A stretch of DNA of 6,208 nt from DATMFV01 sp964651005 (lineage in GTDB: Bacteria > Verrucomicrobiota > Verrucomicrobiia > Chthoniobacterales > Chthoniobacteraceae), in the NCBI GenBank assembly GCA_964651005.1, contig CAZYVL010000136.1, positions 1-6,208 of the forward strand, given 5' to 3'. This document shows positions 1 through 5,109 of this stretch, in pieces. Under the pieces are notes generated by a model, which saw nothing but the letters and a program-made list of their open reading frames with translations, searched no databases and was not told the DNA's origin. Every line of letters starts with the position of its first letter. The stretch's first letter is position 1. Made by a program: the position numbers and the translations under genes.

Positions 1-778
1 CGCATTTGGAATCGGCCCCCAGACGGGTCAAAAACATGAGCATCTGCTCGCTGGTGGTGTTTTGCGCCTCGTCGAGGATGATGAAAGCGTGGTTGAGCGT
101 GCGCCCGCGCATGTAGGCGAGCGGGGCGATCTCGATGATGTTGCGCTCCACGTACCGCTCCCGTTCGTCATCCTCCAGCATGTCCTGGAGCGCGTCATAG
201 AGGGGGCGCAGATACGGGGCGATCTTCTCCTTGAGATCCCCGGGGAGAAACCCGAGCGCCTCCCCGGCCTCCACGGCCGGGCGCGTGAGGATGATGCGGT
301 TGACGAGCTCTTTCTTGAGGGCGACGAGCGCCATCGCCATCGCCAGGTAGGTCTTGCCGGTGCCCGCCGGGCCGATGCCGAAAACGAGGTCGTGCTCCTG
401 AATGGCTTGCACATAGGCGCGCTGGGTCGCCGTTTTCGGGACGATCGGCGCGCGCCGGGGCGAGGTAGCCAGCTTGGTGTCGAGCAGTTCGAGCAGTTCG
501 CCGCCGTTGCCGTTTGGCTCCGTCACGGAGAGGAGGGCGTAGTTGAACTCGTGCCGCCGGATCGGCATCCCCCCCTGGCGGGCGCGCTCCAGTTGTTCGA
601 AAACGCGCCGGGCGCGTTCGACGTTCTCCCCCTCCCCCTCGATGCGGACCCACCCCTCGCGGGTGGTCAGGTGGACGGAAAGCGCCTCTTCGAGCGATTT
701 GAGCAGCTTCAGATCCCCCGCGTACAGGGATTGAAGCGCCCTGGCGTTTTCAAACTGCAAGGTCTGACTTTCCGGCAT
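1..778 (-). CDS. phoH: PhoH-like P-loop ATPase (YbeZ type), 3' end cut by the window edge
   Basis: I translated the minus strand from the ATG at 778-776 and obtained 259 residues with no stop before the window edge. The N-terminal ~110 residues form the small KH-like/linker part seen in PhoH proteins. A Walker A motif GPAGTGKT lies at residues 136-143, followed by RIILTRPAVEAGEALGFLPG at 161-180, a PhoH signature. A Walker B FIILDEAQN lies at 232-240. Full PhoH/YbeZ proteins are about 320-350 residues, so the last quarter is missing. Family members are cytoplasmic ATPases; E. coli YbeZ is linked to the 16S rRNA maturation factor YbeY, which often lies downstream, here outside the window. No Shine-Dalgarno sequence precedes the ATG: the leader reads AATCTACCGATC. 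The start lies only 11 bases from an AT-rich inverted repeat that may have altered the promoter. Family assignment is very secure; the exact role is inferred from the family. Confidence 0.95.
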   Translation of the reverse strand, partial: MPESQTLQFENARALQSLYAGDLKLLKSLEEALSVHLTTREGWVRIEGEGENVERARRVFEQLERARQGGMPIRRHEFNYALLSVTEPNGNGGELLELLDTKLATSPRRAPIVPKTATQRAYVQAIQEHDLVFGIGPAGTGKTYLAMAMALVALKKELVNRIILTRPAVEAGEALGFLPGDLKEKIAPYLRPLYDALQDMLEDDERERYVERNIIEIAPLAYMRGRTLNHAFIILDEAQNTTSEQMLMFLTRLGADSKC

Positions 779-789
779 GATCGGTAGAT

Positions 790-848
790 TAGAGCGTTTC
801 CAGTAAAGATATCGCTGTTGATTTTATAGAATTAATGGAAACGCTCTA
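790..848. repeat. 59-bp AT-rich inverted-repeat element, MITE-like, with TA tips
   Basis: The arms TAGAGCGTTTCCA (790-802) and TGGAAACGCTCTA (836-848) are perfect 13-bp inverted repeats. After one mismatch, three more base pairs can form (804-806 with 832-834). The element has 20 G or C out of 59 by my count (34%), in a region that is about two-thirds G+C. Both tips are TA, the target duplicated by IS630/Tc1-mariner transposases, so a miniature inverted-repeat element is the best guess. It lies between two divergent genes and has no T-run, so a terminator is unlikely. The alternative is a long operator or promoter region: the AT-rich centre contains TATAAAAT-like sequence on the minus strand. 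Other genomic copies would settle the matter, but none lies in this window. Confidence 0.6.
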
Positions 849-943
849 GGTTACCGGACTGGCAGCCGGTGTCAAACTCCCGTTCAGGGCCGGAGAAAGC
901 GTCGCGGACGGGTGGGGCAAGGCGGCACGGCCCGTTTTCCTCT

Positions 944-971
944 TTGAAATTCCCGGAGGCGTGGCAACAAT
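944..971 (+). promoter_or_regulatory. Possible sigma-70 type promoter of the CMD/AhpD-like gene
   Basis: TTGAAA at 944-949 resembles a -35 box (4 of 6 matches). After a 16-bp spacer, AACAAT at 966-971 resembles a -10 box (4 of 6 matches). Transcription would start near 978 and leave a leader of about 24 bases that includes the AAAGGGAG ribosome binding site. Matches this weak can occur by chance, so the call is tentative. Confidence 0.2.
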
Positions 972-1001
972 CGTCGAAACGGATTCAAAGGGAGAAAACT
1001 T

Positions 1002-1442
1002 ATGAGCACACGCATCGATCACCATCAAGTCAACCCCGCCGCCGTCCAGGCGCTGGCGGCCACCTACCAACACCTCACCACGATCCCGAAGAACCTGCGG
1101 GCGCTCGTGGAGCTGCGCGTCTCCCAGATCAACGGCTGCGCCTTTTGCGTCGATATGCACTCCACGCAGGCGCGGGCCGAAGGGGAGACCGTACAGCGGC
1201 TCGACTGCCTGGTGGCGTGGCGGGAAAGCCCGTTCTTCACCCCCCGCGAGCGGGCCGCCCTCGCCTGGGCCGAGGCGCTCACCCGCGTGGTGGAGACCCA
1301 CGCGCCGGATGAAGCCTACCAGCCGCTTCTGGAGCATTTCAGCGAGAAGGAGATCGTCGATCTTACCTGGATCATCTCGATCATGAACACCTGGAACCGC
1401 CTCGCCATCGGGATGCGCAAGGAACCGGCTCCCCGCAGCTAG
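1002..1442 (+). CDS. Carboxymuconolactone decarboxylase (CMD)/AhpD-like family protein
   Basis: The 146-residue product has the AhpD core signature of the CMD superfamily: ELRVSQINGCAFCVDMH at residues 38-54, with Cys46 and Cys49 as a CxxC redox pair and His53 three residues on. Glu38 is a candidate proton-relay residue. The length fits the small single-domain, all-helical members. In AhpD the CxxC pair reduces peroxides with a dedicated electron donor, so an antioxidant thiol peroxidase role in the cytoplasm is likely. True gamma-carboxymuconolactone decarboxylation is unlikely because no aromatic-degradation genes are near. The start is well supported: AAAGGGAG (987-994) sits 7 bases before the ATG. 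The gene stands alone, divergent from phoH and convergent with the response regulator 21 bases beyond its stop. A 5-bp hairpin (GCTAG/CTAGC, 1438-1452) overlaps the stop but has no T-run, so no intrinsic terminator is evident. Family is certain; substrate is not known. Confidence 0.93.
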   Translation: MSTRIDHHQVNPAAVQALAATYQHLTTIPKNLRALVELRVSQINGCAFCVDMHSTQARAEGETVQRLDCLVAWRESPFFTPRERAALAWAEALTRVVETHAPDEAYQPLLEHFSEKEIVDLTWIISIMNTWNRLAIGMRKEPAPRS

Positions 1443-1463
1443 ACCAGCTAGCCCCTACCCTGT

Positions 1464-2192
1464 TCACGGCGCAACCAACCCATGCCGGATGGCGAAGTGG
1501 GTGAGCTGCACGGCGTCGTGCAGGTCGAGCTTGCGCATGATCCGTTCGCGGTATTTCTCCGCCGTCTTGACGCCGATTTCCAGCGCGCTGGCCATCTCCT
1601 TCGTGGAGTGCCCCTCCGCGATCAGGCAGAGGGCGGTTCGCTCCCGTTCCGTGAGGGCGGGCCGGGCGGCGACGGGGAGACGGTGCAGCTCTTCCGCCGA
1701 GGGGGAGAGGTATCGCCCCCCGTTAAAAAGCGTGCAGATCGCCTGGTGAAGCGTGGTGAGCGGGTCATTCTTGAACACCAGCCCGTGCACCCCGGCGGCG
1801 ACGAAGGAGCGCACGAAGTCGGGGTGATTCCACCGGGAGAAGACCAGGATGCGCGTCTCCGGGGAGGCGGCGCGGACCTCCTCCAGGTATTTCAAAAACG
1901 GGAGATCGCGCAGGGCGGGGTCGGCCACGAGGAGATCGGGCGTCTGGCGGCGGCAGAGTTCGAGCGATTCCCGGGCCGAGGCGCTCTCGCCGACCACCTC
2001 GAAGCCGGGGAACTCCCGGCAGAGGAGCAGGCGCAGCAGCGCACAGACGGCCAACTGGTCATCGGCAAGCACGATTTTTTTGGAAAAGCCCGCTTCCGCA
2101 AGGCCAAGGCCGGAAGCAGGCTGGAAATCCGGACGCTCCGGGAGATCGGAACGGTCGGCGGCGTAAGTCGAGGAGTTCGGTGATGATTTCAT
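1464..2192 (-). CDS. NarL/FixJ-family response regulator with LuxR-type helix-turn-helix
   Basis: The 242-residue product has a receiver domain at about residues 38-155 and a DNA-binding domain at about 178-240. The receiver keeps its key residues: acidic pair Asp44-Asp45, phospho-acceptor Asp91 (LLVADPALRDLP), Ser119 at the conserved Thr/Ser position (ILVFS) and Lys141 (LVFKND). It therefore should be phosphorylatable. The C-terminal LTERERTALCLIAEGHSTKEMA plus VKTAEKYRERIMRKLDL is a classic GerE/LuxR helix-turn-helix, so the protein probably regulates transcription as a dimer. The first ~36 residues are an extra, polar N-terminal tail. ATG 2192 is the only standard start I see before the receiver; it has only a weak GAAGAG ahead of it. 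No histidine kinase gene is adjacent, so the partner and target genes cannot be read here. A terminator separates it from the upstream lysozyme-like gene, which suggests its own promoter in 2193-2340. Confidence 0.93.
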   Translation of the reverse strand: MKSSPNSSTYAADRSDLPERPDFQPASGLGLAEAGFSKKIVLADDQLAVCALLRLLLCREFPGFEVVGESASARESLELCRRQTPDLLVADPALRDLPFLKYLEEVRAASPETRILVFSRWNHPDFVRSFVAAGVHGLVFKNDPLTTLHQAICTLFNGGRYLSPSAEELHRLPVAARPALTERERTALCLIAEGHSTKEMASALEIGVKTAEKYRERIMRKLDLHDAVQLTHFAIRHGLVAP

Positions 2193-2340
2193 GGCTCTTC
2201 AAGCGACGGGTGGGGAATCGGGCGAAAAAAACGCGCCGGGTGTAACGGGATGACAACAAGCGAAAAGTCGGCGCTTCCCGGGGGAAAGGCGCGCAGTTCG
2301 CCCGACACGCCCGCACGCCGGGCGGTGGCGCGCTCCGGGG

Positions 2341-2367
2341 AAAAAGCCGCATCGCTCCGGGCGGCTT
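2341..2367 (-). terminator. Intrinsic terminator after the ligase/lysozyme-like unit
   Basis: Read on the minus strand, AAGCCGC (2367-2361) pairs with GCGGCTT (2350-2344) around a 10-base loop, and the stem runs into five T residues (2345-2341). It lies about 60 bases past the stop of the secreted-protein gene. A second short hairpin without a T-run (ACGGGG/CCCCGT, 2375-2389) lies just before it. The position between a gene end and the next gene start supports a Rho-independent terminator. Confidence 0.6.
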
Positions 2368-2425
2368 CTCCCCGACGGGGCTTCCCCGTGCCTGTTTGAT
2401 CTACCGCTCCATTCCTTGCGTGGGA

Positions 2426-3184
2426 TCAGTACCGCTCCACGCGGTTCTTCCACCCCGGCAGCCAGCGTTGCTCGCCCCGGCTTGGCGGGGCGTTGCGCAC
2501 GCGGCGCTCCAGAATCCGCCCGGCCGAGCGCGAAAACTCCCCGACAGCGTTGCCCTCCTCCCGCATGGCGCCGAGCACCTGGAGAAGCCCCCACCCCTCG
2601 CCCTTGTAGCGTTCCGTCGGCAGGACGCCTTCGCCCTTGAAGTTCACGTAGTCGATCAGCGCGAACGCCCCGGCGGGCGTGGCGCGAAGGCGCTCGAAGT
2701 TCCGGCGTACCCGGCTGCGCGCCGAGGCGGGGGCGGCTTCGAGCATCTTTGGAAGGGCCGCCTGGAGGCGGGCGACCAAAAACCCGGTCTGGATCTCGAT
2801 CGCCCTCGGCGCGGCAAGCAGATCCCGCAACGCCTTGACCCGGGCGGCGTCGCGCACCATCTCCGCGCGGGTTTTCCACGGGGCGGGGCCGCGCAGCCAC
2901 GCCGGGATGGCGAGGCCGCGTTTCTCAAAAAGGGCAACGAGCCGAGGGAACGACTCCTCGAAAGGGCCGCGCGCACCCGCCGGGTACCAGATGAAGTGGC
3001 CGATGCCGAGCGAAGGGAACCCCTCCCCGGCATTCCAGGAGACGAGCCCTTCGCGCGTTCCGGCGCATTCGTTCTCCCAGACCTTTTGGCCGATCTGGCG
3101 CGCCTCGGCAGGAGAGAGGCTCTCCGCGGCGACGGCCGGGACAGCCGCGAGCAGGAGGGCAAAAAGGGCGGCGAGGCGTTTCAT
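2426..3184 (-). CDS. Secreted protein with a T4-lysozyme-like active-site motif, otherwise uncharacterised
   Basis: From ATG 3184 the product is 252 residues. It begins with a clear signal peptide (MKRLAALFALLLAAVPAVAA; cleavage likely near residue 20), so it is exported. Residues 45-63 read EGLVSWNAGEGFPSLGIGH. This lines up with the T4 lysozyme catalytic stretch: EGL at the position of Glu11, an acidic residue 9 on (Asp20 in T4), then (S/T)-(L/I)-GIGH. A second conserved-looking block is ALIDYVNFKGEG (about 175-186), followed by GEGWGLLQVLGAM. I recall similar conserved hypothetical proteins in Proteobacteria, but I know of no assigned activity. A peptidoglycan-glycan hydrolase role is inferred only from the motif. 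ATG 3184 gives the cleanest signal peptide but has no Shine-Dalgarno sequence. A TTG at 3232, which overlaps the ligase stop and has GCGAGG ahead of it, would add 16 Pro/Ala/Lys-rich residues. Confidence 0.75.
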   Translation of the reverse strand: MKRLAALFALLLAAVPAVAAESLSPAEARQIGQKVWENECAGTREGLVSWNAGEGFPSLGIGHFIWYPAGARGPFEESFPRLVALFEKRGLAIPAWLRGPAPWKTRAEMVRDAARVKALRDLLAAPRAIEIQTGFLVARLQAALPKMLEAAPASARSRVRRNFERLRATPAGAFALIDYVNFKGEGVLPTERYKGEGWGLLQVLGAMREEGNAVGEFSRSAGRILERRVRNAPPSRGEQRWLPGWKNRVERY

Positions 3185-3217
3185 CGGTTTGGCGGGTTGC
3201 GGTTTGGCGGGTTGCGG
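3185..3217 (-). repeat. 15-bp tandem repeat, 2.2 copies, just ahead of the secreted-protein ATG
   Basis: CGGTTTGGCGGGTTG occurs at 3185-3199 and again without change at 3200-3214, followed by CGG of a third copy. The unit is a multiple of three. In the frame of the downstream protein it would encode a repeated Pro-Gln-Pro-Ala-Lys if translation began at the TTG at 3232. It could also be an untranslated spacer that arose by slippage. Confidence 0.85.
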
Positions 3218-3228
3218 AGCGGGGGAAT

Positions 3229-4707
3229 TCAACAGGAACCTCGCATCGTCGCGTAACGCTCCGCAAGTTCGCGGCGGCTGATTTTTCCACGCTCGTTACG
3301 CGGGATTTCCGCGACGACCCAGATTTCCCGGGGGGTCTGCCAGCCGCTCAGGCAAGAGCGGGCGAACCGGAGCAGCTCCCCGGCGGCGATCTCCCCCGCG
3401 ATGCAGGCAACCGCCTCCTCGTGCCGGAGCGGCGACGGGACGCCAAAGACCACCGCCTCACGCACCCCGGGGAAGCGGAGCAACTGCGCCTCCACCTCGC
3501 GCGGGTTGAGCTTGCGCCCCGCGATGTTGATGACGTCGGAGACTCGCCCCGCGAGGAAAAGCCCCTCCGCCTCGCACCGCACCAGGTCGCCCGGCGTGAA
3601 CCGTCCGCAGCCCAGCGTTTCGCGGCCTTCCTCCGGGGGCCAGTAGCCATCCCCAACGGCGGCGCTTTCGACCGTGATCGCGCCGTTTTCCCCGGGAGCG
3701 ACCCGGACGCGCGCCATCGGGCAGCCGACAAACCCGTCGCGGTACACCGGGTCCGGCGAGGCGTCGTAGGCGATCCCGCCGCATTCGCTGGAGCCGTAAA
3801 AGGGGTGGATTTTCACGCCGAACTGCGCGCTGAAGCGTTCGCCCGTCTCCGGCGAGAGCGGCGCGCCCGCCGCGATGCAGAGCCGCAGCCGTGGAAGCGC
3901 GGGGGGGGCCGCCAAGGCGGCAAGCTTGTCGAAGAGGACCGGCATCCCCGGGAAAACGCTCGCCCCCGTGGCCGCGAGGCCGTCGAGAATGGCGCGGGGC
4001 ATCCGGTCCTCGCTCACCGCGAAGGGGACGCCCCGGCAGAGCAGCGGCGTGAGGAGATTGCTGAACCCGTAGGAGTGCGAGAGGGGGATCACGGCGTAGT
4101 TGAGATCCTCCGGGCCGAAGCCCATCGTCTCGCAAATCTGGAGGCAATCTTCCAGAAGCTGGCCCTGGCGGAAGCGGATGGCGCGCGGGGCGGAGGTGGT
4201 GCCGGAGGTGAGCTTGAGGAGATCGGGCGCGGCGTCTCCCTCCCAGGCGGGGGGGTGGTGTGGCAGCGCCAGCAGGCGCAGGCGCCCCCGGTTGCACCCA
4301 TCGTCTCCCTCATGCCCCTCGCGCTCGACCAAAGCCGACGCGCAACAGGTCTCCAGCGCGGCGGCGCGTTCCGTTTCCCCGGTGTGCCGCCCCAGCGGCA
4401 GCGCGACAAGCCGGGAGCGGAGCGCCGCCAGAAACAGAGCGGGCCATTCCGGGCCATTGCCCGGCTGAAGGGCAACGACGCTCCCCGCCTCCAGACCGGC
4501 AAACGCGGCGCTCCACTCGCGCGCCTCCGCCTCGATCTGGGCAAAGGTGCGCAAAACCTCCCCGCGCTCCGAAAAAACAGCGGGAGCCGGACCCGCGCGG
4601 CGAAGAACCTGCCACCACGCGGCAAGGATCGGGCCGGAGCCAGAGCGGTCAGGCACGTCAGAAGGAGAAAGAGAACCAAGGGAGGTGCGGGGGGAGCGGG
4701 GGTCCAT
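3229..4707 (-). CDS. AMP-binding acyl-CoA synthetase/acyl-adenylate ligase (ANL superfamily)
   Basis: The 492-residue product contains the adenylate-forming core motifs in order: phosphate-binding loop TSGTTSAPRAI (about 167-177), YGSSECGG (304-311, the YGxTE motif), PGDL (372-375), the hinge GRVSDVINIAGRKLNPREVE (387-406), and C-terminal NERGKISRREL with catalytic Lys475. It should activate a carboxylic acid with ATP and pass the acyl group to CoA or a carrier protein; the substrate cannot be read from sequence. The loop has Ser and Arg where Gly and Lys are usual (TGxPKG), but the catalytic Lys is kept, so activity is expected. I chose ATG 4707 because AAGGAA precedes it. The frame stays open to 4785, but that would overlap the rpmE start. 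No acyl carrier protein or beta-oxidation genes are nearby. The secreted lysozyme-like gene follows directly and is probably co-transcribed. Confidence 0.92.
   Translation of the reverse strand: MDPRSPRTSLGSLSPSDVPDRSGSGPILAAWWQVLRRAGPAPAVFSERGEVLRTFAQIEAEAREWSAAFAGLEAGSVVALQPGNGPEWPALFLAALRSRLVALPLGRHTGETERAAALETCCASALVEREGHEGDDGCNRGRLRLLALPHHPPAWEGDAAPDLLKLTSGTTSAPRAIRFRQGQLLEDCLQICETMGFGPEDLNYAVIPLSHSYGFSNLLTPLLCRGVPFAVSEDRMPRAILDGLAATGASVFPGMPVLFDKLAALAAPPALPRLRLCIAAGAPLSPETGERFSAQFGVKIHPFYGSSECGGIAYDASPDPVYRDGFVGCPMARVRVAPGENGAITVESAAVGDGYWPPEEGRETLGCGRFTPGDLVRCEAEGLFLAGRVSDVINIAGRKLNPREVEAQLLRFPGVREAVVFGVPSPLRHEEAVACIAGEIAAGELLRFARSCLSGWQTPREIWVVAEIPRNERGKISRRELAERYATMRGSC
3230..3244 (-). 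promoter_or_regulatory. Alternative coupled start: GCGAGG site and TTG overlapping the ligase stop
   Basis: On the minus strand GCGAGG (3244-3239) lies 6 bases before a TTG (3232-3230). This TTG shares bases with the ligase TGA stop (3231-3229), giving a TTGA overlap. It is in frame with the secreted protein and would be a typical translational-coupling arrangement. It competes with ATG 3184, which has the better signal peptide but no ribosome binding site. Confidence 0.4.
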
Positions 4708-4710
4708 CGT

Positions 4711-4716
4711 TTCCTT
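4711..4716 (-). promoter_or_regulatory. Ribosome binding site that fixes the ligase start
   Basis: AAGGAA on the minus strand, a few bases before ATG 4707, is the only good Shine-Dalgarno match in the 76-bp divergent gap with rpmE. It supports this ATG over the upstream in-frame ATG at 4785, which would overlap the rpmE start codon. Confidence 0.6.
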
Positions 4717-4783
4717 ATCAATGGCAAACTTTTTGATTGCAGAGAAGCGGTTTGAGAGTATCGTCGCTTTCCCTTTTCCGGTC

Positions 4784-5008
4784 ATGAAAGAGAATCTTCA
4801 CCCAAATTACACCGAGACGTCGATCACCTGCGCCTGCGGGACGGTCTACAGCACCCGCTCCACCCGCCGCGACATCAAGCTCGGCATCTGCGCCGCCTGC
4901 CACCCCTTCTTTACCGGAGAACAGAAGTTCGTCGATACGGCGGGCCGCATCGAGAAGTTCGCCCGCCGCTACGGCAGCACCGCCGCCGTCCGCTCCCGCA
5001 AAGGGTAG
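4784..5008 (+). CDS. rpmE: 50S ribosomal protein L31 (bL31), zinc-binding type
   Basis: The 74-residue product begins MKENLHPNY and contains CHPFFTGEQKFVDTAGRIEKFARRYG, the diagnostic bL31 segment (compare E. coli HPFFTGKQ...GGRVDRF). Four cysteines at 16, 18, 36 and 39 (CAC and CAAC) match the zinc-binding form of bL31; the form made under zinc starvation lacks them. It sits at the central protuberance of the large subunit and bridges to the small subunit. The start lies in a 76-bp gap shared with the divergent ligase gene. No Shine-Dalgarno sequence lies at the usual distance (TTTTCCGGTC precedes the ATG). A strong terminator follows, so it is probably a single-gene transcript despite its conserved position next to prfA. 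Confidence 0.97.
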   Translation: MKENLHPNYTETSITCACGTVYSTRSTRRDIKLGICAACHPFFTGEQKFVDTAGRIEKFARRYGSTAAVRSRKG

Positions 5009-5027
5009 TTCCCACGGCCGATTTTGC

Positions 5028-5065
5028 AAACGGTGACACGCTGTCAAAGCGCGTCACCGTTTTTT
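5028..5065 (+). terminator. Strong intrinsic terminator between rpmE and prfA
   Basis: AAACGGTGAC (5028-5037) pairs perfectly with GTCACCGTTT (5053-5062). After one A-C mismatch, CGCT pairs with AGCG (5039-5042 with 5048-5051) around the 5-base loop GTCAA. A six-T run (5060-5065) follows. The leading A residues mean it could also act weakly on the other strand. It lies 20 bases past the rpmE stop. Confidence 0.9.
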
Positions 5066-5094
5066 GTTCCCGGTTTTCGCCCTCACCCCGTTTC

Positions 5095-5103
5095 TGTTAG
5101 ATT
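5095..5103 (+). promoter_or_regulatory. Extended -10 promoter immediately ahead of prfA
   Basis: TGTTAGATT carries the TGn extension plus TAGATT (4 of 6 matches to TATAAT). Six bases separate it from the prfA ATG, so transcription would begin at or next to the A of the start codon. The -35 region (TTTTCGC near 5074-5080) is poor, as is common for extended -10 promoters. The terminator just upstream makes a promoter in this short gap necessary unless read-through occurs. Confidence 0.4.
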
Positions 5104-5109
5104 GACCTC

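Noticed and set aside
62..787. Plus-strand open frame opposite phoH
   Set aside because: The minus strand encodes PhoH with Walker A and B motifs; the plus-strand product has no family features.
1438..1452. Small hairpin GCTAG/CTAGC over the stop of the AhpD-like gene as a terminator
   Set aside because: The stem is only 5 bp and no T-run follows on either strand.
1482..2183. Plus-strand open frame opposite the response regulator
   Set aside because: The regulator on the minus strand has every receiver and helix-turn-helix hallmark, so this frame is its shadow.
2402..2439. Direct repeat TACCGCTCCA at 2402-2411 and 2430-2439
   Set aside because: It is only 10 bases in two copies at a gene end, with no further structure; it could be chance or a small local duplication.
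2396..3256. Plus-strand open frame opposite the secreted protein
   Set aside because: The minus strand has a signal peptide and conserved blocks; the plus-strand product is low-complexity and charged.
3901..3908. Run of eight G in the ligase gene as a frameshift or phase-variation site
   Set aside because: The reading frame is intact across the run and conserved motifs lie on both sides in one frame; the run simply encodes Ala-Pro-Pro in GC-rich codons.
3421..4755. Long plus-strand open frame (444 codons) opposite the ligase gene
   Set aside because: It is antisense to a clear ANL-family gene, its translation is Arg/Ala/Gly-rich without recognisable motifs, and long antisense frames are expected at this G+C content.
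4733..4761. Promoter TTGATT/GAGTAT ahead of rpmE
   Set aside because: The -10 match is only 3 of 6, too weak to list; a promoter for rpmE must lie in this gap, but I cannot place it.
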